Positions 51,538 to 60,439 of a stretch of 64,000 bases of DNA are shown piece by piece. Positions within the stretch are counted from its first letter, which is position 1. Every line of letters begins with the position of its first letter. The notes under the pieces were generated by a model. The model saw only the letters and a program-made list of their open reading frames with translations. It had not been told where the DNA came from and searched no databases. The translations under genes and the position numbers were made by a program. The stretch covers positions 33,786 through 97,785 of the forward strand of contig NZ_RJJD01000010.1 of NCBI RefSeq assembly GCF_003721515.1, in the 5' to 3' direction. The DNA comes from Rufibacter latericius. GTDB lineage: Bacteria > Bacteroidota > Bacteroidia > Cytophagales > Hymenobacteraceae.

Positions 51538-52845
51538 ATGAGCACCATTCCTCAGGAGAAAGTACTTGACAATTCCCTTCGTCTGCTACTAGAAGGCTTT
51601 CCATTTATCCAGAACCGGGTAGAGCGTTTCCAATCCAATATCTTCAAGACCCGCATCATGTTCCAGAACGTGATCTGCCTGCATGGAGAAGAAGCGGCCA
51701 AGGTTTTCTATGACCCGGATAAATTCATGCGGTACCAGGCCATCCCCAACCGGATCCAGAGAACCCTCATGGGCAAAGATGCCATCCAAACCATGGATGG
51801 GGAAGTACACCTGCACCGCAAAGCCATGTTCATGTCTTTGATGAACCCCGATAGCCTTCATAAACTTAACCGGCTAATGACGGAGCAGTGGCAGGCGTAT
51901 ATCAAGCGTTGGGAGCAGATGGACGAAGTGGTGCTATTCGAGGAAAGCCAGGATTTGCTTTGCCGGGTAGCTTGCGCCTGGACGGGAGTTCCCTTGAAAG
52001 AAAAGGAAGTGCGGCTCAGGGCTCAGGATTTTGCCGCCATGGTAGATGCATTTGGGGCAGTGGGGCCACGGCACATGCGCGGCAGAAAAGCTCGTAAAAG
52101 AGCCGAAAAGTGGATCGGGAAAATCATCAAAGATATCCGAAAGGGGAAATTGGGGTTTACGGAAGGATCACCAGCCCACGTGGTTGCCTTTCACCGAGAC
52201 CTGGAAGATAATCTGCTGGACGTGCACATGGCTGCGGTGGAGTTGATTAACCTGTTGCGGCCCATCGTGGCTATTGCCTGGTACATCACCTTTGGGGCCG
52301 TGGCGCTGCAGGAACACCCGGTAGCCCGCCGTAAAATTGCCGAAGGAGAAGAGGGATACGTGGAGATGTTTGTGCAGGAGGTTCGGCGGTATTATCCTTT
52401 CGGGCCGTTTTTGGGAAATCGGGTGAAAAACGATTTTGACTGGGGCGGCCACCATTTCAAGAAAGGCACCCTGGTGTTCCTGGATATTTACGGCACCCTG
52501 CACGACCCCAACATTTGGAAGCACCCAGATGAGTTTTATCCCTACCGCTTCAGGGATTGGGATGGCAGCCCTTATAATTTCATCCCGCAGGGCGGAGGCG
52601 ACCACTTCACCGGACACCGTTGTGCCGGCGAATGGGTGACCATTGAGACCATGAAAGTCTCCATGGTTTTCCTCTCAAAGTACATGGACTACGATGTGCC
52701 TCCCCAGGATTTGAGTTTCAGCTTGGTGCGGATGCCTACTTACCCCAATAGTAAGTTTATCATGCGGAATGTGAAAGGCACTCACCCGCAAGTTGAAGCC
52801 AACCTGAATTCCCTTTCAAAGTGTCCCTTCCACCACTCTGCTTAA
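51538..52845 (+). CDS. Cytochrome P450 of the CYP152 fatty-acid peroxygenase type
   Basis: P450 of about 435 residues closest to CYP152 (BSbeta, SPalpha, OleT), which use H2O2 to hydroxylate fatty acids at the alpha or beta carbon or decarboxylate them. Diagnostic: the LLRPIVAIAWYITFG helix with the Arg-Pro that binds the substrate carboxylate in place of the usual acid/Thr pair, the EVRRYYPFGPFLGNR ExxR region, and the haem-cysteine loop IPQGGGDHFTGHRCAGEW. The start at 51538 (MSTIPQEKVLDN) aligns with the family; an ATG at 51505 adds 11 residues. No ferredoxin or reductase gene is adjacent, in line with peroxide use. Confidence 0.93.
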   Translation: MSTIPQEKVLDNSLRLLLEGFPFIQNRVERFQSNIFKTRIMFQNVICLHGEEAAKVFYDPDKFMRYQAIPNRIQRTLMGKDAIQTMDGEVHLHRKAMFMSLMNPDSLHKLNRLMTEQWQAYIKRWEQMDEVVLFEESQDLLCRVACAWTGVPLKEKEVRLRAQDFAAMVDAFGAVGPRHMRGRKARKRAEKWIGKIIKDIRKGKLGFTEGSPAHVVAFHRDLEDNLLDVHMAAVELINLLRPIVAIAWYITFGAVALQEHPVARRKIAEGEEGYVEMFVQEVRRYYPFGPFLGNRVKNDFDWGGHHFKKGTLVFLDIYGTLHDPNIWKHPDEFYPYRFRDWDGSPYNFIPQGGGDHFTGHRCAGEWVTIETMKVSMVFLSKYMDYDVPPQDLSFSLVRMPTYPNSKFIMRNVKGTHPQVEANLNSLSKCPFHHSA

Positions 52846-53184
52846 GACAGGTAGTAGTTGTTTAAGAGAAAAAGCATAAAGGTATTTAATCAAGTTAGTT
52901 ATCTGCTTGTCTTTCATTTCTGATCCAAACCACAAGCATTTAATAAGTGCTCTAAAGGCCCAACAGTTTAACCGCTTTTTCAGAGCTGTTTCTGCTTGCC
53001 GCTTTAAGGCAGTTTCCGCAAAAGTGACCTGAAAATAAAAAATGAAAGGGTGGAATAGGGTTAAACCAGAAGGTAGATGTCTGTAAAGAAAGGCAGGCCT
53101 AAAATTAGCCGCGCAATTTGTTCCTTATGCAAGAACAAGGTAACTTTTGGGCATGTCTCACTTTCTAAAACCTTTCGTTTCCTG
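52846..53184. other. Intergenic region with one degenerate palindrome
   Basis: About 340 bases between the P450 and DUF4920 genes. A degenerate palindromic element lies at 53001-53036; a second weak half (CTTTTTCAGAGCTGTTTC) precedes it near 52975. An ORF extension of the DUF4920 gene enters this region but is not considered coding. Confidence 0.45.
53001..53036. repeat. Dispersed palindromic element, degenerate copy
   Basis: GCTTTAAGGCAGTTTCC then GCAAAAGTGACCTGAAAAT. Confidence 0.45.
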
Positions 53185-53658
53185 ATGAAGTCCATCGTAA
53201 TTCTGGCAGTGGCGTTATCCTTTAGCTCCATTGCTTTCGCTCAAAGTGATATCCCTTCTGCCAAACCCGGAGCCCAGTACGGCAAAAAAGTCAAAGCTTC
53301 CAAAGCAGTAGCCGCCAATAATCTTGCGCAGAAAGTTAGCCCTGAGGTACCTTTCTCCGGACAGATTGAAGGCACCGTGGTGGAGGTGTGCAAGAAAAAA
53401 GGCTGTTTCATGAAAATGGCCCGCGAAAACGGGGATCCCATCATGGTGAAGTTCACCGATTACGCCTTCTTCATGCCACAGGATATTGTGGGTAAGAAAG
53501 TGGTGGTGCAAGGAACGGCTAAAATGAAAGAAACCTCCGTGGAGCGCCTGCAACACTTTGCCGAAGATGCCGGCAAAAGCAAGGAAGAAATTGCTAAAAT
53601 CACCCAACCTGTCCAGGAGATAGAGATTACCGCCGATGGCGTTTTAGTGGTGAAGTAA
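53185..53658 (+). CDS. Secreted DUF4920 protein
   Basis: Exported protein of 157 residues. The ATG at 53185 gives a good signal peptide (KSIVILAVALSFSSIAFAQ); the longer ORF from 53077 adds an implausible leader. The DUF4920 domain follows with VEGTVVEVCKKKGCFMKM-type cysteine motif (Cys-Lys3-Gly-Cys) near residue 75 and VGKKVVVQGTAKMKETSVE. Function unknown; the paired cysteines could bind metal or be redox-active. A hydrophobic gene follows after 57 bases. Confidence 0.85.
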   Translation: MKSIVILAVALSFSSIAFAQSDIPSAKPGAQYGKKVKASKAVAANNLAQKVSPEVPFSGQIEGTVVEVCKKKGCFMKMARENGDPIMVKFTDYAFFMPQDIVGKKVVVQGTAKMKETSVERLQHFAEDAGKSKEEIAKITQPVQEIEITADGVLVVK

Positions 53659-53715
53659 GTGCAGGAGTGCTGGCAAGTGCAATGAAGATGAAATTCCATC
53701 CTTATTCATACGTAG

Positions 53716-54369
53716 ATGCAAGCACAGATTTCAAGATTGTTGAAGGTAATTCCGGTTATCGCCCTGCTGGGAGGTTTTCTCCTGGCGCTTCATTACGTCC
53801 TGCACCTGGTGTATGGCGTGCAAACCGGCAAGATTCTCTGGGAGGCCATGGAAAGCCCGTTGGGCAAAGCCGACGGCTCTGTTTTCTCCGCGGCTTTCGC
53901 CATTATTGACCTGGCTTTGATTTTCATGATCGTTGCCCATTTAAAATCCTTGAAGAACCTTAAATACGTGGCGTTGTTCTTTGGTGTCGTCGCCTTCCTG
54001 GCGGCAAGCACCGGGTTCTGTGTCTTTACTTTTGCCGGTAAAATGATACCCTTCCTGATGCCCGTGGCCTGCCTTTCCATGTTTATCAGCGCCATTTTGC
54101 TGGGCATCACCGGAATACTGTCAAAGGTCTTCCCTGCCTGGGTGAGGTATGCCATGATTGGCTTTGGGGTGTTCACCGCACCTTTGGGCTGGTTATTGCC
54201 GAAATTCGTAGGAGCTATCCCGATGTATGTTCTGTTTGAGCTGCATTTCTTCCCGATGGGAATTCTGTGGATGTGCATAGGCACCGCCTTCTACCTGAAG
54301 AACCGCCGATCTCAACTCGAAAGCACTTCCCGTTTAGAGGCCCTTTATCCAAAAACAGCCCTAAAATAG
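53716..54369 (+). CDS. Polytopic membrane protein, unknown function, with a repeat-derived C-terminus
   Basis: Protein of 217 residues with about six hydrophobic helices; resembles DUF998/DoxX-sized membrane proteins only in general layout, and I do not recognise its family. The final twelve or so residues (about SRLEALYPKTALK) are encoded by a copy of the window-wide palindromic element (54331-54366), so the original stop has probably been lost or the element inserted into the gene end. It converges with the nuclease gene, leaving ten bases between stops. Confidence 0.75.
   Translation: MQAQISRLLKVIPVIALLGGFLLALHYVLHLVYGVQTGKILWEAMESPLGKADGSVFSAAFAIIDLALIFMIVAHLKSLKNLKYVALFFGVVAFLAASTGFCVFTFAGKMIPFLMPVACLSMFISAILLGITGILSKVFPAWVRYAMIGFGVFTAPLGWLLPKFVGAIPMYVLFELHFFPMGILWMCIGTAFYLKNRRSQLESTSRLEALYPKTALK
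54331..54366. repeat. Dispersed palindromic element inside a coding sequence
   Basis: CGTTTAGAGGCCCTTTATCC and AAAAACAGCCCTAAAAT; spans the last codons of the membrane protein gene, unlike all other copies, which are intergenic. Confidence 0.6.
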
Positions 54370-54379
54370 ATTACCCAGG

Positions 54380-57295
54380 TTAGCCTCGGGCACAGATACT
54401 TTTATAGGCGCAGTACTGGCAGGTTTCCAGATCATTGGTCTTCCGGATGGGTTCCTCAGGGTTCAGCATCCGGAGGACCAATTCCTTTAATAGGCGTTCT
54501 GAGGTCTGGATGAAATCAGTGGGGGCACCCTGGGCATCCACGAACGGAAGCTCCGAGGTAAGTACGCCCGCGCCCAGGTTCCTGAACGAGATAATACCCG
54601 CCTCGAAATCATAGCTGGCTTTGGGCAGGTTCAAAACCTTACTTTCCAACAGACTTCCTTTCTGAATCTCCTTGGCCAGAATGTAGCGGTACAACCAAAG
54701 CTGACGCACTTTGTCTAAATGGCGGTCGTGCAGGAGGGTGGTTTCCAGTTCCTCGGGGTTTACTTTCAGGTTACGGGCCTCTACTTTCCCGGTTTTGTAG
54801 TCAATCACGCGAAGGGTGTGGCCGCTCAGGTCTATGCGGTCGGCTTTGCCGGCAATGCGCACGGGCACCTTTTCGCCGGAGGGCAGTTTCACGTCAAGGT
54901 CGGTGAGCAGGGTTTCTTCAAGTTGCAGGATGTACAGCGGCAGTTCCTCTGATTCGCGTAGGTTTTCCAGATAACGGGTCAAAAGCTGCACGGCCACCTG
55001 GTACAGGATCAGGTTCATGCCTTGTTCGGGCAGGTTGCCTAAGGTGCCGCGCTTGAATTCGAGCTGCACTTTCTTGGGCAGATTCGCCAGCATCACGTCT
55101 ACATCGGCTTTCTGGATGGGCTTGGCTTCCTCGGCAAACGGCCGGAAATAGTCTTCCAGTACCTGGTGCACAATTGTCCCGAAGGTATCGGCGCCCACCA
55201 GTTCATCTATCTCGTCTACTTCCTCCAACTTGGCAATGCGGCTGAAGTAGTATTGCAGGGTGCAGTTCACAAACTGGTTCAGGTGAGAAGGATACAGGCC
55301 GCGCCGAAGCTGTTCCTTCAATTTGCCTAATACGACCTCGTCTTTCTGAATGATGATGTCGGGCTCGTACTCCTTCGTGTCCAGTTGCTCTACCACGGCC
55401 GTCAGTTCCCGAAATTTGATGTTGGGGTTTCTTAGGGCCAGGTCATGCTGTAACTGCAAAATAAATCGGCTTTTCTCACCCGAGCCGTAGGTGTCTGAGG
55501 GCAGCACATAGAGCAGGTTCACGCGTTTGGCCCGCTGTAACAAACGGTAGAAGTAGTAAGATGTAATGCTTTCTTGTTCAGCATAGGTAGGCAACCCGAA
55601 GGTGCGCAGTACATCATACGGGAACAGCGAGTTCTGCTTCTTAGGCTGCGGTAGCACGTTCTCATTCACGCTCAGGATGATGAGGTTTTCAAAATCCAGG
55701 GCGCGGGTCTCCAGCATCCCCATGACCTGGGTGGGAGAAATGGGTTCGCCGCTGAACGGGAGCTTGGTGTTGCCTATCTGCTCGTAAAGGAATTTCTTGA
55801 AACTTCGCACCGAGATCTTGTGCTCGCGGCAATCAAACAACGTATCCAGCCGCTTCACGATGGTGTACAGAATGAAGAGGTACTCCGTTTCTATGGGGTT
55901 TTCAGATTCTACCCGGTAAATGCGGCCCAAGGCGTCTACCAGGTGATACAGTGAGTCAATGAGATCGGTGCAGTCGTTCCAGGTCTGGAAGAGGGTGATG
56001 AACATAGGGTGCTCGCGGCCTAACTGGATGATCTCCTGAGCGGTAAGCAGCACGCTGTTGCGCTGCACCATCTCATCCAGCACGTGCTGAAACAGATCCA
56101 GGTCCGTCTCGCGCTCCGCAATGCTGTTCAGGTACTGTTCATAGCGCCGCAGAAATGGGTGCTGCAACAGTTTGGTCACGGCCAGGTGATGGTAGCGGTT
56201 TACCTTGTACCCTGTGTCGGTGGGTTGTACCACGCCCGTCAGATGTACCTCAAAAAGCAGATCAACCAGGTTGAACAGGGGCGTACCTTTGAATGACAAC
56301 CCCATGGTGACGTTGTAATCTGATACTTCGTCTGAGATGGAGTGCAGCACAGGCAGGAGTAGGGTTTCATCTGGAAGAACGATGGCTATCTCGGCTTTAG
56401 GGTCTTTTTGCCGAATCTCGCGCAAAAGCTGCCCGGCAATCTTGCCTTGCATGCTGGCGTTGGCCACGCCAATGGCGTTGATCTCCTTAGTGTCTTGCAG
56501 AAGCAGGTTCTGTTGCCAGTTCCACTCGGGAAGCGGCCACTTGGCTTTGTAGCGTTTCAGGAAATGGCCGGCGCGTTTGTCAGAATCCGGAGCCATGTAA
56601 TAGTCATCGGAATCAAAGAAAACATCGGCTTTGCCGGCTTCCAGCAAGGTTTGGATGATCTTCTGCTCGGCTTTGCTCAAGGCGTTCAAACCCACAAAAA
56701 TGTACCGGAAACAACCTTTGTCGCTCTGCGCGATGTCTTTGATGCGGCTGGCTACCATCCGGAAGGCCATTCCCGTATAAGCCTGTTTGTCTTTGGAAAG
56801 CTTTTGGTGCAGGGCGTGGTAGGTGCGCTCCAGGTTAGCCCACAATTGGAAATACTGCTTCACGTTGGGGGTGGGCACGCTGCTGCCGGGTTTGGCGGGG
56901 TCCCAGCGCTCCAGGGCTTTGGCTTCGCTCACGTATTCGAATACCGCTTTGGGGTCTACCAACTCCATGTCCATGCGCGAGAAATCCTCCAGCAACGTAG
57001 CCGACCAGCCCACGAACTGGTCAAAGTCCAGGTGCGGATCAAAGCGCAGCATCAGGTCATAAAGGTCCAGTTGCAGGTGCAGCGGTTCCAGTACTTCTAC
57101 GTTGGCCATGTTGCAGACAAACTCCTCCATGGAATAAATCTGCGGCGACCAGATACCGGTAGGCGCGGCTTCGGCCAAGGCGTTCTTGAAGTAGAGGGTA
57201 GCACGGCGCGTGGGCAGCACAATGCACAGGTCGCTCAGTTGGTCGGTGTAGGTCTGGTAGATGTGTTCAGCGGTTTGCCGAAGGAAAGATTGCAT
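54380..57295 (-). CDS. PD-(D/E)XK nuclease family protein, AddB-like
   Basis: Large protein of 971 residues with the layout of AddB: an N-terminal helicase-like region that opens LCIVLPTRRATLYFKNALAE but shows no good Walker A, and a C-terminal RecB-type nuclease with RIDLSGHTLRVIDYKTGKVE (Asp and Lys of the active site). Four cysteines fit an AddB-type 4Fe-4S cluster: one in FVNCTLQYYFSR and three in CQYCAYKSIC at the extreme C-terminus. AddAB processes double-strand ends for recombination. No addA gene is adjacent, so the partner must lie elsewhere. Confidence 0.87.
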   Translation of the reverse strand: MQSFLRQTAEHIYQTYTDQLSDLCIVLPTRRATLYFKNALAEAAPTGIWSPQIYSMEEFVCNMANVEVLEPLHLQLDLYDLMLRFDPHLDFDQFVGWSATLLEDFSRMDMELVDPKAVFEYVSEAKALERWDPAKPGSSVPTPNVKQYFQLWANLERTYHALHQKLSKDKQAYTGMAFRMVASRIKDIAQSDKGCFRYIFVGLNALSKAEQKIIQTLLEAGKADVFFDSDDYYMAPDSDKRAGHFLKRYKAKWPLPEWNWQQNLLLQDTKEINAIGVANASMQGKIAGQLLREIRQKDPKAEIAIVLPDETLLLPVLHSISDEVSDYNVTMGLSFKGTPLFNLVDLLFEVHLTGVVQPTDTGYKVNRYHHLAVTKLLQHPFLRRYEQYLNSIAERETDLDLFQHVLDEMVQRNSVLLTAQEIIQLGREHPMFITLFQTWNDCTDLIDSLYHLVDALGRIYRVESENPIETEYLFILYTIVKRLDTLFDCREHKISVRSFKKFLYEQIGNTKLPFSGEPISPTQVMGMLETRALDFENLIILSVNENVLPQPKKQNSLFPYDVLRTFGLPTYAEQESITSYYFYRLLQRAKRVNLLYVLPSDTYGSGEKSRFILQLQHDLALRNPNIKFRELTAVVEQLDTKEYEPDIIIQKDEVVLGKLKEQLRRGLYPSHLNQFVNCTLQYYFSRIAKLEEVDEIDELVGADTFGTIVHQVLEDYFRPFAEEAKPIQKADVDVMLANLPKKVQLEFKRGTLGNLPEQGMNLILYQVAVQLLTRYLENLRESEELPLYILQLEETLLTDLDVKLPSGEKVPVRIAGKADRIDLSGHTLRVIDYKTGKVEARNLKVNPEELETTLLHDRHLDKVRQLWLYRYILAKEIQKGSLLESKVLNLPKASYDFEAGIISFRNLGAGVLTSELPFVDAQGAPTDFIQTSERLLKELVLRMLNPEEPIRKTNDLETCQYCAYKSICARG

Positions 57296-57336
57296 GGCGC
57301 GTTTTCTGGTACCGGAAATGAAAGAGCAAGATACAA

Positions 57337-57374
57337 CGTTTTACCCCTGTTTTCCTGAAATAGGCCCTTAAACG
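57337..57374. repeat. Dispersed palindromic element
   Basis: CGTTTTACCCCTGTTTTCC and TGAAATAGGCCCTTAAACG; in the divergent gap between the nuclease and the first phosphatase gene. Confidence 0.55.
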
Positions 57375-57471
57375 CAGATTTTTACCTGCTATCAGTTGAA
57401 TAAGTGACTTTAGGGTAAGATGTTAATTTTTCAGCCTCGTATTAACATCATTATTCATTTTCGAGGAAAGT

Positions 57472-58143
57472 ATGAGCCGTTACGCCATCTCTGATATTCA
57501 TGGGTGTAGCAAAACCTTCCGGTACCTGGTGGAAGAGGAGGTAAAGCTTCAACCCGCAGACACCCTGTACCTTCTGGGCGACTACATTGACCGAGGACCC
57601 GACTCCAAAGGCGTGATAGGCTTCATCCTAGAATTGCGCAAAAAGGGTTTCCAGGTGACCACCCTGTGCGGTAACCACGAAGACATGCTGCTGGATGCCC
57701 GCGCCAACCCAGATTACCCAGAGAATTGGTTTTATAACGGCGGATTAACCACCCTGAAAAGCTTCAATACCTTATCTCTTAAGGAAATACCCGCCCGTTA
57801 CTGGAAGTTTATAGAGGATTTAGAACTGTTTGTAGAACTAGACGACTACCTGTTGGTGCACGCCGGTTTCGATTTTTCACATGACTACCCTTTTGATGAC
57901 CGGGAAGCCATGCTCTGGATCAGGGAGTTTGAGGTAGACAAAACCGTTGTAGGAGCCAAGAAGATCGTCCACGGCCATACGCCTATTTCCCTGGAAGATA
58001 TTGAAACCTCGCTGAAGCCACCCGTCGCTGATGTCCTCAACATTGATGGAGGCTGTGTTTTTACCAAACAGTTAGGCTATTTGACCGCTCTGAACCTTGA
58101 CACCTTTCAGCTGTACCGTGTAAAGAACAGGGAAGCAAATTGA
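57472..58143 (+). CDS. PPP-family metallophosphoesterase, paralogue 1 of 3
   Basis: Serine/threonine-phosphatase-like metallophosphoesterase of 223 residues. The dimetal motifs are ISDIHGC, LLGDYIDRGPDSKGV, LCGNHEDML and, further on, VHAGFDF and IVHGHTP. It is close to bacterial PrpA/PrpB and ApaH-like enzymes, so substrates could be phosphoproteins or dinucleotides. It is the first of three tandem copies that share the start MSRYAISDIHGC and the end YLTALNLDT. Gaps of 179 and 224 bases with palindromic elements separate them, so each may have its own promoter. Confidence 0.9.
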   Translation: MSRYAISDIHGCSKTFRYLVEEEVKLQPADTLYLLGDYIDRGPDSKGVIGFILELRKKGFQVTTLCGNHEDMLLDARANPDYPENWFYNGGLTTLKSFNTLSLKEIPARYWKFIEDLELFVELDDYLLVHAGFDFSHDYPFDDREAMLWIREFEVDKTVVGAKKIVHGHTPISLEDIETSLKPPVADVLNIDGGCVFTKQLGYLTALNLDTFQLYRVKNREAN

Positions 58144-58210
58144 ATATTTTCTCCGTTCCCTCTGACAAAGAATCTCCATTCTTCACAGAAATGGAAGCAG
58201 TAAAATCCCC

Positions 58211-58246
58211 CGTTTTAAAGCAAATTTGGTAAAACAAGGCTGAAAG
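58211..58246. repeat. Dispersed palindromic element, degenerate copy
   Basis: CGTTTTAAAGCAAATTTGG and TAAAACAAGGCTGAAAG; between phosphatase copies 1 and 2. Confidence 0.5.
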
Positions 58247-58322
58247 AAGTTGGCCTTTAAGTAATAGAAAAAAATTAGATAGAAGTTGTTAGAAGGTTGT
58301 AAGTAAATAAGATAAGGTAAGT

Positions 58323-58994
58323 ATGAGTAGATATGCTATTTCAGATATACACGGCTGTTTGAAAACGTTCCGCTATATGGTAGAGGAAGAACTGAAGGTG
58401 CAACCCACCGATGCTTTGTACCTGTTGGGTGATTACATTGACCGGGGTCCGGATTCAAAAGGAGTAATAGACTTCATCCTGGAACTACAGGAAAAAGGGT
58501 ATAACGTCACTACGCTTTGCGGAAACCACGAAGACATGCTGTTAGATGCCCGCGATAATTCTGGTTACCTGGATGACTGGCTCATCAACGGCGGGGTGCC
58601 CGCCCTTAAAAGCTTCAACACCGATACCTTGTTTGGTATACCAGCCAAGTACTGGAAGTTCTTCGATGAGCTAAAGCTATACGTTGAACTAGACGATTAC
58701 CTACTGGTGCATGCCGGCTTTGACTTTTCCCTCCCAGACCCGTTCTCAGACCGTCAGTCCATGCTCTGGACCAGGGATTTTGAAGTAGACAAAAAGAAAC
58801 TCGGCAACCGCCGCATCGTGCACGGACATACGCCCATTTCCCTGAACGAAATCGCCTCCACTCTCCGGAAACCAGTTTCACCCGTCATCAACATTGATGG
58901 TGGCTGTGTGTTCGACTCCCGGTTTGGCTATCTCACCGCCTTGAACCTGGATACCCTGGAACTGCATGCCCTCAAGAACCGGGAAGATATGTAA
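58323..58994 (+). CDS. PPP-family metallophosphoesterase, paralogue 2 of 3
   Basis: Same family and length (223 residues) as the preceding copy and clearly its duplicate: ISDIHGCLKTFRYMVEEEL, LGDYIDRGPDSKGVIDFI, LCGNHEDMLLDARDNSG, VHAGFDFS, RRIVHGHTPISLNEI. All metal ligands are intact. Differences cluster around residues 85-120 and 130-145, the region over the active site, suggesting divergent substrate choice or simply drift. Confidence 0.9.
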   Translation: MSRYAISDIHGCLKTFRYMVEEELKVQPTDALYLLGDYIDRGPDSKGVIDFILELQEKGYNVTTLCGNHEDMLLDARDNSGYLDDWLINGGVPALKSFNTDTLFGIPAKYWKFFDELKLYVELDDYLLVHAGFDFSLPDPFSDRQSMLWTRDFEVDKKKLGNRRIVHGHTPISLNEIASTLRKPVSPVINIDGGCVFDSRFGYLTALNLDTLELHALKNREDM

Positions 58995-59088
58995 GGCTTT
59001 TGCCCACGGGGTTATGTAAAGTGGGTGTTGGTATTGCTTCCTTTTTCTTGTAATAGAGGAGGAAATTTGCTTTGAAAGACTGGAGGTA

Positions 59089-59122
59089 GTTTCAGGTTTG
59101 TTTTCTTAAAACAAGGCGAAAA
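59089..59122. repeat. Dispersed palindromic element, degenerate copy
   Basis: GTTTCAGGTTTGTTTTC and TTAAAACAAGGCGAAAAC; between phosphatase copies 2 and 3, in the same relative place as the copy between 1 and 2. Confidence 0.5.
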
Positions 59123-59218
59123 CAACCAAGGAGATAAAGTCATAATCTAATAGATCAAACAATTATAGTGGTACTTTATATTGTTTGAAGTAAAGCATTA
59201 ATAATAATCAAGTCAGGA

Positions 59219-59887
59219 ATGAGCAGATATGCTATATCAGATATTCATGGGTGCGCAAAAACCTTTAAGTATATGGTGGAAGAGGTCCTCCACCTAAGAA
59301 ACCGGGACAGCCTCTTTTTATTGGGCGACTACATTGATCGCGGGCCAGATTCCAAGGGTGTCTTAGATTACATCTTGAAACTTATAAGGAACGGTTACAA
59401 GGTTTATGCCCTCAGCGGCAACCATGAGTACATGATGCTTAGAGCCCGCGAAAACCTGGCCTACAATACTTTTTGGTTGACAAATGGGGGAAAAGAAACG
59501 CTTGAAAGTTTTCGAGTAGAAACCATCGAGAGCATTAAGAGTGTGTACTGGGACTTACTGGAACAATTAGAGCTTTACATGGTACTTGATGATTACCTGC
59601 TGGTGCATGCCGGTTTCAACTTTGCTATTTCCAACCCCGAAAGGGATAAGCATACCCTGCTATGGGCCCGGGAGTTCGAAGTTGATAAACAAAAACTTGG
59701 AAACCGAAGGATTATCCATGGGCACACCCCTCTACCTCTGGAACAAATAAAATATTCCCTGAGAAAACCGGTGTCAAACGTCCTCAACATTGACGCCGGC
59801 TGCGTTTTTAAATCCCAGTTAGGCTACCTGGTTGCTTTGAATCTTGATACCTTGGAACTCCACTCTGTGCCTTCTATGGACTCTTAG
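59219..59887 (+). CDS. PPP-family metallophosphoesterase, paralogue 3 of 3
   Basis: Third tandem copy, 222 residues, the most diverged: ISDIHGCAKTFKYMVEEVL, LGDYIDRGPDSKGVLDYI, LSGNHEYMMLRARENLA (Tyr replaces Asp after GNHE), VHAGFNFAIS and RRIIHGHTPLPLEQI. Metal-binding histidines and aspartates are kept, so activity is likely. Codon usage is more AT-rich than in copies 1 and 2, in line with separate divergence or gene conversion between the first two. Confidence 0.9.
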   Translation: MSRYAISDIHGCAKTFKYMVEEVLHLRNRDSLFLLGDYIDRGPDSKGVLDYILKLIRNGYKVYALSGNHEYMMLRARENLAYNTFWLTNGGKETLESFRVETIESIKSVYWDLLEQLELYMVLDDYLLVHAGFNFAISNPERDKHTLLWAREFEVDKQKLGNRRIIHGHTPLPLEQIKYSLRKPVSNVLNIDAGCVFKSQLGYLVALNLDTLELHSVPSMDS

Positions 59888-60075
59888 TTGAATAGGGTAA
59901 GGAGCTTGGGAGGCTGCTATTCAGCTTGTTGGTGATAACACCAACAAGGGGGTAAGGTGGGAAAATGTAAAATACTAACAACAGGTAAAGGATTAACGGT
60001 TCTTGGCATAGACGCTCGAAGGACCTCCGGACGCTGCGAGGTCTTTGAGGAGTTTGAACTGCGCTCCAATAAAGA

Positions 60076-60109
60076 AGGCCTCACAGTTTTATGAAAAATT
60101 GTGAGGCCT
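60076..60109. terminator. Terminator-like hairpin
   Basis: Arms AGGCCTCACAGTTTT and AAAAATTGTGAGGCCT, slightly imperfect, around a short loop. It could end transcription from the phosphatase side. Confidence 0.5.
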
Positions 60110-60110
60110 A

Positions 60111-60150
60111 TCGTTCCTGCTGGCATAGTGCTCTTTCGTTCCTGATGGCA
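60111..60150. repeat. Short direct repeat
   Basis: TCGTTCCTGCTGGCA at 60111-60125 and TCGTTCCTGATGGCA at 60136-60150, 25 bases apart, one mismatch. Origin unknown. Confidence 0.5.
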
Positions 60151-60403
60151 CATTTCCTATTCCAGTCTTTCGGGTGAGCGCCTAGGCAGGTTCCGATGCC
60201 GAAGGCATTGCGACCAAAGGGAGCAAAGGATGCTGGCACAGTGCGAACCCGGAAGACGAGGCCTCGCGGCCGTGAGCGCTCGGAGAGAAACCATGCAACA
60301 ATAAAGCGCTTGCATCCACGCAAATACCAGACTTCTGCCAGCACAAGCCAGCTGCATGCACCCAAATAAGTCTAATCAATTCCTTAAACCCTATCCCCAA
60401 AAA

Positions 60404-60439
60404 GAAACGCCCGCAAGAGAATTTCCCTGCAGGCGTTTC
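60404..60439 (-). terminator. Terminator of the DUF885 gene
   Basis: Arms GAAACGCCTGCA (minus strand) and TGCGGGCGTTTC, one mismatch, followed on the minus strand by TTTTT. Confidence 0.7.

Noticed and set aside
56408..57358. Plus-strand ORF of 316 codons inside the AddB-like gene
   Set aside because: Shadow of the opposite strand; composition and lack of motifs contrast with the clear nuclease motifs on the minus strand.
60108..60365. Minus-strand frame of 85 codons in the structured gap
   Set aside because: Arg- and Cys-rich with no domain or plausible start; more likely chance opening in a GC-rich non-coding element.
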